DNA of 64,000 bases from Diabrotica undecimpunctata (Eukaryota > Arthropoda > Insecta > Coleoptera > Chrysomelidae): the NCBI RefSeq assembly GCF_040954645.1, contig NC_092806.1:22221644-22285643 (forward strand), given 5' to 3'. This document shows, piece after piece, positions 1 through 9,733 of this stretch (its first letter is position 1; each line of letters begins with the position of its first letter). The notes below the pieces were generated by a model. The model was not told the DNA's origin. It saw only the letters and a program-made list of their open reading frames with translations, and searched no databases. A program made the translations under genes and the position numbers.

Positions 1-36
1 CTGTATAATTATTCTCTTCTGTATAATTATTCTCAT
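1..36. repeat. 18-bp tandem duplication
   Basis: Two copies of an 18-bp unit beginning CTGTATAATTATTCTC lie head to tail, with one mismatch near the end of the second copy. No function is suggested. Confidence 0.7.
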
Positions 37-1190
37 TGAACTCCGTAGTAATCCATTGTTCAAATTCTTTTTTTCCAAAATAACTTTAATTCTATATTTC
101 CATGCAGAATAATTGTCCTCATTTAAAAATTTATATCTATAGAGAGTTGTCTGTATCGGATTGTAGATTAAAACTCCCAAACTCTGTTCCTTAGCTTTAT
201 TTAATACTCAATATCAATACATACTACTTAGATCTTGCATATTACCATGTGCTTCAGCACCATAACCTATACATCTTAACCTCTATTTCTAATCACCTGT
301 CATTTTAATTCACTCAATGACACAGAACATCACAAAGAGGATTAAGGGAAGTATTACACTTTACACTAAGCCACAAATTGAGCATTTTTGGATTAATATA
401 TCAATAAGAGTAGCAACATTAGATCTTCGGATTAACAGTGGCCTACATAACCTACATCTATATTTGGCTAGATGGTGCTACATAATTTCTTGTTGTCTTA
501 ACAAAATTTACTGGAAATGCAAATGCAACAGTGGCTTAACCTTCAATTTTGTGGACTTTTGCTTTTACAGTGAGTAAGCATCTATTCACACGTGTTCATC
601 AGAACAGGGTGTTTGTTATTATAATATTAAGATGCTCTAACGTGAATGCAAAATAGATTACGAAATTTCTTTTAATGAAGTTAAAGTTTTGAGGTTAGTT
701 TTCTAATGAATTTAAATCTTGTTTACAGAAATACAAAGCAGTGAAGAAGAACCTTAGGTTAGGTTTTCGAAGGAAGGAAGATTTCGAAAGGACGGAATTT
801 GACAATACACACACTGATGTACCAGGTACGTCTAAAAAAGAATCAGACGTGAAAAAACGTGGAAAAATTAGGAAACTAAATCAAATTTGTGGAAAAGAAT
901 GAAAGAGTTAATAATCTTGTCCTTCCAAAAGTATTTAAAGTGATCGAAAACTGTTTTATTCTACACTATTTGCGGCATAAAAATCCAAATTGTCGATATT
1001 TAGCATCCGATCTAAGGGAAAACTATACCCGCTGTATCAAAATAAATGTTCCACACCCTGTATCGAAATAGATTTTCTCAGAAGTTTTTTTAAAAAGTTT
1101 TAATCTGCATTTTATGATTTATGCACAAAGTGAGATTTATTTGTAAATAAAATTAAATCTACCACGGGCATAAGCCAAATACAACAGTTT
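37..1190. other. No gene recognised; one exon-like open stretch
   Basis: AT-rich sequence with only short chance open frames. One stretch, about 730-898 on the plus strand, is open and very basic (many Lys, Arg, Glu) and directly follows a TTTACAG acceptor-like sequence. It could be a decayed exon of the element that begins at about 1195, but the resemblance is only in composition. Confidence 0.3.
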
Positions 1191-1194
1191 GAAC

Positions 1195-1669
1195 CAGAGC
1201 GTGAATTATATCAGAGAAAGACAAATCTAGTAAACAATGCACAAAAGTTATGTTCACAGAATTTGACCTGATGAAAACTCTCCCGAAGCAAGTATTACCT
1301 ACAGGAACTTGTTACTACAAGCGCCAGTTATTGACTTATTGCTTTGGGATTCACAACTTGGCAAATTATGTTAAATCTATTGCCCCCAGAGGTCCTCAGG
1401 AAGTAGGGTCTTTTACATTATTTTACCAATTTTGTAAAAACTGAGACGATGATCATGCATTCAGATCAATGTGGCGGTCAAAACAGGAACATTAAAATTG
1501 CCCTATTATGCAACAAACGAATATTAACAAACGAAATTCTAGTGATATCTTTATTCCAAGTATTTGGAATAACGTAGTTGAATGTGATAACAAAAACCTG
1601 CTGTTCAAAGTGATAAGAATGACTTCCAAAGATTTTGAAGCACTCGAAACTCTGTGAACACCAAGACAA
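1195..1669 (+). pseudogene. CGGQNRN-family ORF, C-terminal part, decayed
   Basis: This fragment belongs to an insect repetitive ORF family of unknown function that recurs in this window at 12560, 52030 and 59690. The first block is open at 1250-1444 and contains YYKRQLLTYCFGIHNL followed by an RGPQEVGS segment. In another frame, at about 1453-1520, comes MHSDQCGGQNRNIK, the family's most distinctive motif. A third block, about 1570-1656, reads VVECDNKNLLFKVIRM. At least two frameshifts and a stop make it a pseudogene. The gypsy element at 1674 inserted directly after it. The arrangement of conserved acidic residues around SDxCGGQN would suit a DDE-type nuclease, but this is inference. I recognise the family only as a common unnamed ORF in insect genomes. 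Confidence 0.6.
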
Positions 1670-1673
1670 CAAT

Positions 1674-2185
1674 TGTTATGGAATACTATGCGTTTATTTC
1701 TTCTCCGGACTAACTCTTTGTTTTGGAATTAAACAGAATATATTGACATGTATAAATTTATTATATTAGAGGATGAAAATTACACTCTGCTTGTTATTTC
1801 TTAAAACTATGAATATATAAGTTCTGTTATCTACAATTATTTAACGATGTTTCTGGATGGATTTGAGTACAAGAGATTGGACTCAAATATTAATATTAAA
1901 ATAGCAAATACGGATAGCTTATCGAACAAAGAAATAAGAGAAATAAATTATTATTATTCCATAGATACGAAGTATTAGGTGAATAAACTAGCGAAACTTA
2001 TTTATTCTAAATAGGAAAATATTTATGAAGAGTATTGATTCTGATTTCTAACAGCAAATAATTATTAGTGATTATACATGAGAACTTTTCATAATTGTAA
2101 ATAACATATACCAGGTGACTAAAAACTATATAGAAATACATAGATACTTTAATTATCTTACATGTGAGTAGGTAGGTACATTACA
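1674..2185 (-). repeat. 3' LTR of the gypsy element
   Basis: 512 bp, identical to 9734-10245 at a fixed offset of 8,060 bp. On the minus strand it begins TGTAATGTACC and ends CCATAACA. The polypurine tract lies immediately before it. Confidence 0.95.
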
Positions 2186-2196
2186 CCTCCTTTTGT
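2186..2196 (-). promoter_or_regulatory. Polypurine tract
   Basis: The minus strand reads ACAAAAGGAGG directly against the first base (T) of the 3' LTR. This is the expected plus-strand DNA primer of an LTR retrotransposon, and it fixes the LTR boundary at 2185. Confidence 0.85.
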
Positions 2197-2278
2197 AAGA
2201 ATGAAAATAATTGTAAAATGAATTTTCATTTAAATGGTATAAAACATTTGTATACATTATTATTTTATTTTAACACAT

Positions 2279-4235
2279 TTAAATAGTTTCTTTTAGTCTC
2301 GATAGTCTTTCACTTCGTCTTATCGGTGTAGTCTCTGTGAAACTAGTCTCTTCACACTTTTTGGATTCACTATAATTATTGTCTTTATTATGTTTACAAT
2401 CTATACTTAAATCTGTCTCATGTACATGTTTTCGTTTACTTTGACATATATTTAGTGTTAAACAATTTGTAATTTGTTGACAACTATGTGACGGATTTCT
2501 ACGAAATCGTCGGTAAAAATATTTAATTATCCTGTATAAAATATAAAGTAACATACATTTTATCAAAAATAAGATTGCATAAGTGAAATAAGAACTATTT
2601 TTTATTGTGTCTGAAAAATTAATATTTGTTTCTGAGGTCATTTTCTCTAAATTATCTAGTTTATGGCTTGCTAAATTTAATGCATCTCGATCGAGATTAT
2701 TTAATTGTAAGGGAACAAGGTGTAATTTGGATTCATTATTTATCTTAATATCATCACAACAGACTTCTGGAAGGGATAAATCTGGAATGATAGACTGAAA
2801 ATTACTTTCTTTTGGATTTGAGACAGATATCAAAATAGTTGATCCGGTGTAAGTTTTGCAATTATTCGAAGTAGAAAAAATACCTGTGTTTGAAAGAACA
2901 ATAGATATTGGCGTACTAGTCTGACAGCTTAAAGTTAAATCTGTTGGTTTGGGTAAAACATATATCCAAGAATTTGGTTTGTTTAATTTATGCCAAATTT
3001 CATATTCTGTTTGAATTATACGAGTATCGCAACTAGATGGTATGTTTGTTATTGAAGTTAACAATTCAGTTTCACAAATTGGATTAGTGTGTGTAAATCG
3101 GAAAGTATCAGGATTTTTGCAAATAAGTTTTTCTTCATCTAATGAATAACAGTCTTCTAATGTATCAATAGTAACATAAATGTTTCTATTTTCTGAAAGA
3201 ACAAGATATTTGACAGATGGAAGAATAAAGGTAAGTCTCTTTAATGTTGGATGAATTATAGGAAGAGATATTAGTTTAAAAAGAGAATAAGGAGTATTAC
3301 TAACCAAAGGTATACTAACCGTAATTAAAATCTTGTTATCAAAATATATATATTTAAGTAAAATGATATCGAAATATTTATGAGCATAATCGATAGTCAA
3401 TGGAAATGGATAAGTCGATGTACTAGGTAAATGCGTTACCGTTTTAGATAATTCTTGAATTAGTTGCTCAGGTGTTATAACAGAAGGATGAAGGTTATTA
3501 TTTCTTGCAAATAGAATAACGTTTATTAAAGTAGAATATTCTTGTTGTAATTCTGTTATAAAGAAAGTTAGTAAGGTAAAATGTTCTTCAATTTTTTGTT
3601 TTAAATCTAAATTAAAATATTTATTATTCATTTTATCTGTGTAATTGGTAATTGATTCAAAATTTTTATCAAAAATCACTTTGTTTCGGTCTAGATTTGT
3701 AATAGAGTTATTAAAATTTGCAATCGTGGCTTTTACTACATGAATTTGTTGTTTTAGTAAATCAAGAAGATGATTTTCGTTACTTTCAGCTTTGTTAATA
3801 GCATTATTGAAATTTTCAGCATCATCACTGTCTAAGGTACCGAATAAGGTCCTGAAAACAGATCCAATTGCATTAAATAGAGCGCGTTTTGGTCTAAAAT
3901 GTTCATGCAGAATTATGTTTTTTAAAGTTTGTTCATCTTGAAAGAGTCTAGGTATGATTTGTCCTAAGAGTTTTAGTGAAGTATCGCATAATCGTAATTC
4001 AATAAGAACTGGTTTGTTTTGACACAGTCTTAATGTTTTTTGATAGGTGAGATCTACAAAATTTAATTTGTCTGTAAAAGGTTGTAAAGGAATATGACTT
4101 AATATGTTCCAATGAGTTTCAATAAATTGAACATTTTTTATGTGTTCGTAATAGATTCCAGGTGATTTGTTGATAGGAGTATTGGTATATTTCTTGTGAA
4201 TTTGTTCACTATTTGTCAGCCATATTATTGCATAC
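2279..4235 (-). CDS. env: Env, main exon (insect errantivirus / baculovirus F-like envelope glycoprotein)
   Basis: The frame is open from 4258 to the stop at 2279 with no stop codon, and has no ATG before about position 3630, so it cannot start here unaided. A splice acceptor (pyrimidine run ending TTTCAG) ends at 4236, and the coding exon starts at 4235. Visible features: a basic RPKR cleavage site at 3884-3895, followed by a hydrophobic glycine/phenylalanine stretch like the fusion peptide of baculovirus F proteins; several NxS/T sites; paired cysteines; a transmembrane segment near 2510-2590; and a basic cytoplasmic tail. This layout is that of the errantivirus Env/Baculo_F family, which mediates membrane fusion. 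The start of this exon overlaps the last codons of pol in another frame. Intact; activity is not shown. Confidence 0.85.
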
Positions 4236-7200
4236 CTGAAACAAAAGCATGTTTCAATCTATTCATGTGAACTTTTATTGGTTTTTTATTTACTAAAATT
4301 GTGCAATTGACAGGAGAATTTATCTCTAGAATTTTATAAGGTCCATTATAATTTTGTGTAAGTTTTTTGGTTTGACCCTTCTTTGTTTGCTCATTTTGGA
4401 GATATACTAATTGTCCTTCTAAGAAAACGGTGTCATTAATCTTTTGGTCATAATATTTTTTACTGACTACTTTAGATTCTAATAGATTCGTTTTTGCTAA
4501 CTCATGAGATTTTCTAAGCTTAAGTGTTAAATTATCTAAATAATCTTCATATGTATATTTGAGTTCTACTGGTCGTATTATACTGCTAGGTAGATTAGGT
4601 GTATATCCAAATATTAGTTCATATGGTGTGAATTTGGTTGAAGTATGATTAGTTGTATTATATGAAAACATAGCAAAATCTAGCCATTCGTCCCAATCGG
4701 ATTGATCAGCTTTAATATAATGTTTAAGGTAGTCTGCTAAAGTAGCGTGACTCCTTTCTAATGCAGCATTTGATTCTGGATGATAAGCAGTACAATTTAT
4801 ATGTCTGATTTTAAAAAGCTTGGCGATTTGAGAAAATAATTTGGAAGTAAAATCTCGGCCTTGATCAGTAACTATTATATCGGGTTTTCCAAACTTGCAA
4901 ATAAATCCACGAACCAGATTTTCAGCGATAGTCTTGGTTTCATGATTCGGAATTGCATAAGCTTGAGAAAATTTTGTTAAGTCATCTTGTAATGTTAATA
5001 TGAACTTATTACCTGACTCGGTTAAAGGTAAAGGACCTACTATATCTAAAAATATTTTTTCTAATGGATTTGAGCTTGTTGTTGTTATCTCCATGGGCTT
5101 TACGAATTTTTTTCTAACGAGTTTATTTTTCTGACAAGATTCACAGGTTTTTATAAAGTTTTTAATATCATTTTTCATATTATTCCATTTGAAATGTTTT
5201 TTTATACGATTGTATGTCCGATGAAAACCAGAGTGTCCAGCCGTAGGACTAGTGTGATTCTCTTGTAATATTGTAGTTATTTCCTCAGGTTCAGGATTTG
5301 TTAGTATATCATGATAAATGATAATAGATATATCAGTTTTTCTAAAAATAAATCTAATCATAGATCTAATTTTTCCCCAACTTAATTTATCGTAGCTAAA
5401 AGTTATTCTGGGTAGGCAAATTTTTAATATTTTATCGTTTAATAACCAGTCTCTTAATTTTATTAGGGAATTAAATATATCTTCATAAGAGGTATTGTCC
5501 CAATAATTATTTTTTATAAATATGTAATAAAAGTTTTTATTTTGATCAGAAATATATATAATGTCATTTAGTCTTGGATTTTTGGCTTTCAATTTTTCTA
5601 TATGACTGAATTGTTTATTTATTTGTTTCTGAACGATCTCATTAAAATTTAAATCTACGGAAACAAACAATGCTAAATTTTGTGAAAATGATGTAATCTT
5701 TTCATTTGTTTCTTTTATATTATCATTTGTTATTAATATAGTTTCGGATTTAGATAAGAACTGTGAATAAGTGTCATTATTTTCTTTACTCATTTTGTTT
5801 ATTTGTAAGGTGATTGTTGCCGGGTTTTTGTTTTCTTCGCAAATATTTGTTTCAGATATGGTTAAAGGAGGACGACTTAAACAATCAGCATTTTGATTTA
5901 ATTTACCTGGTTTATAAATAATTTCATAGCTATATTCTTCTAATGCTAATCTCCACCTAACGAGTCTTGATCCGGGATCTTTTACATTAAATAGCCATGT
6001 GAGTGGTTTATGATCCGTATAAATGAAAAATTTATTTCCGTACAAATATGGTCTAAAGTGTTTAACGCTCCATACAATTGCAAGTAATTCTTTTTCTGTT
6101 GTGCTATAGTTTGATTCCGCTTTGTTCAAGGTACGACTAGCATAAGCAATAGGTAAATCATCTGGTACTTTACCTTGAGAAAGTATGGACCCTATTGCAT
6201 AATTACTAGCATCCGTTGTTAAGACAAAGGGTTTGGTAAAATCTGGATACTGAAGTATTGGTTCTGAACAAAGTATTGATTTCAGGTTCTCAAATGACTG
6301 TTGTTGAATGCTTGTCCAATTAAATTCAACATTTTTCCTCAGCAGTTTTGTTAAAGGTTGTGTTAAAGCACTGAAATTTTTTATAAAGCGTCTATAATAA
6401 CCAGTGAGACCCAAAAAGCTCTTAATATCTTTTTGTGTTCTGGGTATAGGAAAATCTGTAACAGCACATACCTTTTTTTCGTCCGGTTTGACACCAAATT
6501 CAGTTATTAAATGTCCTAAATACATTACTTCGCGACGAAAAAATTCGCACTTATCTGGTTGTATTTTTAAGTTGAATGTAGACAATTTTTCGAATACTTC
6601 TTTTAATCTTTTATTATGATTTTCTAATGTATCGGCATGAATGACTATATCGTCGAGATAGACAAAACATCTGTAATTTTGTATTCCTGAGAGGACAGTA
6701 TTCATTAGCCTTTGAAAAATACTGGGAGCATTTTTTAATCCAAATGGCATTCGTGAATATTGATAATGTCCAGACGGAGTTGAGAAAGCAGTCTTTGGAG
6801 AATCCTCAGGATCCATTTTGATCTGGTGAAATCCTGATGTTAAATCTATTGTTGAAAAATATTTTGAATGACCCAATTGGTCTAATATATCGACTATATT
6901 CGGAAGTGGAAATGAATCTCCTATAGTAATATCATTTAGTCGTCGATAGTCTATAACAATTCGCCATTTCTTCTTTGCTGAAGCATCGGCCTTTTTTGGC
7001 ACAACCCAAAGGGGCGAATTCCATGGCGAAGTTGATTCTTCGATAATACCTTGATCTAGCATACCTTTTATTTGAGTTTCGACTTCATGTTTGTGTACTT
7101 CAGGATACCTGTATGATTTAGTGCTAATAGGTACATTAGAATTTAAAGGAATTTTGCAAGTTATGGCATTTGTACTGGTAAGTTGATCTCCTTCCAGATA

Positions 7201-8436
7201 AAAGATATGATTGTACTCCTTGCAAATAGAAATTAAAGATGATTTTTCTTCACTATTTAAATGATCTGTTCTCAAGGCATTTTTTAATTTAGCAATTCTG
7301 TTAGAATTCGTATTATCTTTATAAGAAGACATTTTTCGTATATTTGCATTGTTTTGTAAATTTGGAATTTTTTCTATTGCTACTTGAATATCGTTTAATT
7401 CAACATCCGTTTCAGTAGTGTTTACGATTGAGGTTAAAAAGAAATCATTTTTTACTTTAACAACACTAGGACATAAAAATACACCTTTAAAGATTTCGCG
7501 TTCGGGACATAATCCTTCGCTTAATTCATTATTTATTACTTTAATTTGAACAATTGTTTCAGTTCTTGCGGATAGAATAGTTTTATTACTTCTTGAGTTA
7601 GAATTAGAGTTTTGATTTAGTATAAGATCGTCTGAACAGGATTTTTCTTCTGAACAGGATTTTGATTTATGATTTCGTGAAGAGTTACAAGTTTTATTTG
7701 TGCATATCTCAGTGGATTTTACACATTTTGGACTTGAATTTTCTTTGGATTTAGAGTTAGATTTAGATTGAATTGGATTGGATAGTAGTTCTTCACTACT
7801 TAAGGTTATTTGGATATCATTGGTTTCTAAATAAGAATGATCCTCTATGGATTTAGCATCATAAGGAAATATTTCATCGATATTAGAACTTGTCTCGATA
7901 TTTTGATCTCTCAGAAATTCGTCATTGTCATTGTTTAATGGAGATTTTATATATTCGATTGAAATAGAACAATTTTTAAAGTTTAATTTATTTTCTTTAT
8001 AATCAATTTGGCATTTATTTATTTCAAAAAAATCGCTACCTAATATACCGTCGAAATGAAGAGGAAAATCGTCTTTTACGACATAGAAAACATGAGTTTG
8101 GACAAAATCTTTTATCTTGAAATTTACGTTACAACTACATATAGTTTTATTTGGATTTAAGACATTTTTATCAATGCCTCGTAGAGTAATAGACTTAGAA
8201 TAAATTTTTGGAATGTTTAGTATTTTTGAATATTTAATTAAAGAAATATCTGCGCCTGTATCGATTAGAAACTTGCAAGAGGATGGATTAGAATTATTTA
8301 CTAAGGGTAAATCTACATAGGAAGTGACTGAGAAGTTGATGGTTGTGATACGGCCTGAACTGAACGAACTCCTCGAGAATCGACCGTTGGTTGTCGAGGA
8401 TTCTGGAAGTTTAAAGAATTTGTTGGATTTTTGTTT
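4225..8436 (-). CDS. pol: Pol polyprotein: protease, reverse transcriptase, RNase H, integrase
   Basis: The frame is open from 8436 to the stop at 4225. Its first ATG is at 7332, yet the aspartic protease motif DTGA (Asp codon at 8260-8262) lies upstream, so translation must enter from gag by a -1 frameshift. Numbered from the 7332 Met: RT with YLDD at about residues 225-228; RNase H with TDAS at about 373 and further acidic residues at 414 and 440; integrase zinc finger with His 700/704 and Cys 730/733; integrase catalytic Asp 763, Asp 823 and Glu 859 with 35 residues between the last two (DD35E). No chromodomain is seen. The C terminus overlaps the start of the env exon. It makes and integrates the element's cDNA. 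All key residues are present. Confidence 0.95.
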   Translation of the reverse strand, partial: KQKSNKFFKLPESSTTNGRFSRSSFSSGRITTINFSVTSYVDLPLVNNSNPSSCKFLIDTGADISLIKYSKILNIPKIYSKSITLRGIDKNVLNPNKTICSCNVNFKIKDFVQTHVFYVVKDDFPLHFDGILGSDFFEINKCQIDYKENKLNFKNCSISIEYIKSPLNNDNDEFLRDQNIETSSNIDEIFPYDAKSIEDHSYLETNDIQITLSSEELLSNPIQSKSNSKSKENSSPKCVKSTEICTNKTCNSSRNHKSKSCSEEKSCSDDLILNQNSNSNSRSNKTILSARTETIVQIKVINNELSEGLCPEREIFKGVFLCPSVVKVKNDFFLTSIVNTTETDVELNDIQVAIEKIPNLQNNANIRKMSSYKDNTNSNRIAKLKNALRTDHLNSEEKSSLISICKEYNHIFYLEGDQLTSTNAITCKIPLNSNVPISTKSYRYPEVHKHEVETQIKGMLDQGIIEESTSPWNSPLWVVPKKADASAKKKWRIVIDYRRLNDITIGDSFPLPNIVDILDQLGHSKYFSTIDLTSGFHQIKMDPEDSPKTAFSTPSGHYQYSRMPFGLKNAPSIFQRLMNTVLSGIQNYRCFVYLDDIVIHADTLENHNKRLKEVFEKLSTFNLKIQPDKCEFFRREVMYLGHLITEFGVKPDEKKVCAVTDFPIPRTQKDIKSFLGLTGYYRRFIKNFSALTQPLTKLLRKNVEFNWTSIQQQSFENLKSILCSEPILQYPDFTKPFVLTTDASNYAIGSILSQGKVPDDLPIAYASRTLNKAESNYSTTEKELLAIVWSVKHFRPYLYGNKFFIYTDHKPLTWLFNVKDPGSRLVRWRLALEEYSYEIIYKPGKLNQNADCLSRPPLTISETNICEENKNPATITLQINKMSKENNDTYSQFLSKSETILITNDNIKETNEKITSFSQNLALFVSVDLNFNEIVQKQINKQFSHIEKLKAKNPRLNDIIYISDQNKNFYYIFIKNNYWDNTSYEDIFNSLIKLRDWLLNDKILKICLPRITFSYDKLSWGKIRSMIRFIFRKTDISIIIYHDILTNPEPEEITTILQENHTSPTAGHSGFHRTYNRIKKHFKWNNMKNDIKNFIKTCESCQKNKLVRKKFVKPMEITTTSSNPLEKIFLDIVGPLPLTESGNKFILTLQDDLTKFSQAYAIPNHETKTIAENLVRGFICKFGKPDIIVTDQGRDFTSKLFSQIAKLFKIRHINCTAYHPESNAALERSHATLADYLKHYIKADQSDWDEWLDFAMFSYNTTNHTSTKFTPYELIFGYTPNLPSSIIRPVELKYTYEDYLDNLTLKLRKSHELAKTNLLESKVVSKKYYDQKINDTVFLEGQLVYLQNEQTKKGQTKKLTQNYNGPYKILEINSPVNCTILVNKKPIKVHMNRLKHAFVSGMQ

Positions 8437-9404
8437 TTATTGTTAAATTCGCGTTTTCTACATTCTTCTATAACGTGACCTGGTTTTTTGCAGTATCTGC
8501 AAAAACGTTGGGAAGTGTTGGTATTTTCTTTTCTTAAGTTTGGAGGAAAATCAGAATTGGAATTTGAATTTGAAGGTTTATAATTTTGATTTTGAGAATT
8601 TGACCTTTGAAGATTTGAATTAGGATATTTTGGGTTTTGAAAACTAGAATTTTGAAGATGTCTAACATTTCTATCTGAATTGTTTTTATATCGACAGTTA
8701 TTTGAGGAATGGTTATTTCGTTTGCAAATATTACAGAATGGTCTGAAAATTTCTTGTCTTGATAACTGTTCTTGTTCTTCGGCAATTGCTATAGCAACAG
8801 CTCTTTCTAAGGAATCTGGATTTCGGGCTTTGATTAAAATAGAGAGGTCTTTGTTTAATCCTCTAATAAAGACATTTAGTGCTTGAGTTTTTAAGAGTTT
8901 AGTACATGCATTTCTTGCATCTGGAGATAAGTCTGGATCAAGTGTATTTATTAATTTTATATAGCAATTTTCAACTTTATTTGCAAATGACATTACATTT
9001 TCACTGGGCATCTGACGTAAGGAATGTAATTCCAATTGCCACTGACCTTCAGTTCGGCGTTCAGAATAAGCATCTAATAAGAAGTCTTTTAAATCTTTCC
9101 ATTCGTCAAATGTTCTGTTTCTAGTTATGGCCCTAGCTTTATCGGTTAATTTAGTTTCTATAATGGCTAATAAGATGGGTTTGGATTGCGGATTTACTAA
9201 ATTGTATGCTTTATCACAATTGTCTATGAATTCGTATAATTTTGATTTTGTACCATCAAATCGAATGAGAAGTTTTTCAGCTATTTCAATTGATACTGAC
9301 ATTTTATTTGAATTAGAAGTAGAAGAATTTGAAAGAGAATTTGAGTCGGGAGAAGGTATTTGTTCGTCAAATAAGTTACTTATATCAGGATATAAAGTAG
9401 ACAT
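8313..9404 (-). CDS. gag: Gag nucleocapsid polyprotein with two CCHC zinc knuckles
   Basis: Starts at an ATG (9402-9404) and runs 363 residues. The N-terminal ~220 residues are a helical capsid-like domain ending in an acidic/glutamine stretch. Two zinc knuckles follow: CNICKRNNHSSNNC (residues about 224-237) and CRYCKKPGHVIEEC (about 302-315), separated by an Asn/Ser-rich basic linker. It should package genomic RNA into the particle. The last 41 codons overlap the pol frame, and the slippery site falls at Leu331-Asn332. CCHC knuckles are normal for most gypsy elements but are absent in the well-known Drosophila errantiviruses, so this Gag is unusual beside an F-like Env. Confidence 0.93.
   Translation of the reverse strand: MSTLYPDISNLFDEQIPSPDSNSLSNSSTSNSNKMSVSIEIAEKLLIRFDGTKSKLYEFIDNCDKAYNLVNPQSKPILLAIIETKLTDKARAITRNRTFDEWKDLKDFLLDAYSERRTEGQWQLELHSLRQMPSENVMSFANKVENCYIKLINTLDPDLSPDARNACTKLLKTQALNVFIRGLNKDLSILIKARNPDSLERAVAIAIAEEQEQLSRQEIFRPFCNICKRNNHSSNNCRYKNNSDRNVRHLQNSSFQNPKYPNSNLQRSNSQNQNYKPSNSNSNSDFPPNLRKENTNTSQRFCRYCKKPGHVIEECRKREFNNKNKNPTNSLNFQNPRQPTVDSRGVRSVQAVSQPSTSQSLPM
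8350..8415 (-). promoter_or_regulatory. -1 ribosomal frameshift site: TTTAAAC plus possible pseudoknot
   Basis: The minus strand reads T TTA AAC at 8415-8409, with TTA and AAC being gag codons, the canonical X XXY YYZ layout. After an 8-nt spacer, TCCTCGA (8400-8394) can pair with TCGAGGA (8376-8370), a 7-bp stem. The loop segment ACGGTC (8387-8382) can pair with GGCCGT (8355-8350), six pairs with one G-U, giving an H-type pseudoknot. The pol frame is -1 relative to gag, as this site requires. Heptamer and frames are read directly; the RNA fold is inferred. Confidence 0.85.
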
Positions 9405-9458
9405 ACGTTTACAAGATTTTTAAAATATGAGACAGAATTTAAGATAGAATGTACTTAC

Positions 9459-9484
9459 AAGTAGAATATTGTTGTTGGTCGCAT
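9459..9484 (-). CDS. env: Env leader exon (start codon and part of the signal peptide)
   Basis: An ATG at 9484-9482 is the first ATG after the 5' LTR on the transcribed strand. It opens 8 codons plus 2 bases before a strong splice donor (TT|GTAAGT, intron from 9458). Joining 9459 to the acceptor at 4235 keeps the env frame and completes a hydrophobic signal-peptide-like N terminus. In unspliced RNA the same ATG gives only a 9-codon upstream ORF, ended by a TAA that overlaps the donor. Errantivirus env genes are known to be expressed from spliced RNA. The exact junction here is inferred from sequence. Confidence 0.75.
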
Positions 9485-9710
9485 AGTCTATTATTCCACG
9501 GGTTCACCTCTACTTCCGATGGAACTACAATTGGGTTATGACTGGAACTGGATTTCGAACTGGATGTACTGGACCCCAATGTAATTAGTTGTAGTGGCGA
9601 TTTTTCCACACTGACAGTTTTTTTTTGAATGATTCCTCGAAGGAAACAAGTCAATTCAAAAATTCCTCAGCTCTCCTTCTATCAGCAATCAGAGGAACTC
9701 TGCTACTAAT

Positions 9711-9728
9711 ATCCCACTTCTGACACCA
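9711..9728 (-). promoter_or_regulatory. Primer-binding site for tRNA-Leu
   Basis: The minus strand reads TGGTGTCAGAAGTGGGAT, complementary to the CCA-tailed 3' end of animal tRNA-Leu. It lies 5 bases inside the 5' LTR. This is the minus-strand DNA primer site. Confidence 0.85.
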
Positions 9729-9733
9729 AATTT

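Noticed and set aside
2279..3679. Env starting at 3679 as a 466-residue protein
   Set aside because: That start codon is GTG, and the frame continues upstream without a stop to 4258, including the cleavage site and N-terminal domain.
9439..9654. 71-codon leader frame of the gypsy element
   Set aside because: Its first codon is TTG, not ATG; the only ATG in the leader is in another frame at 9484 and fits env.
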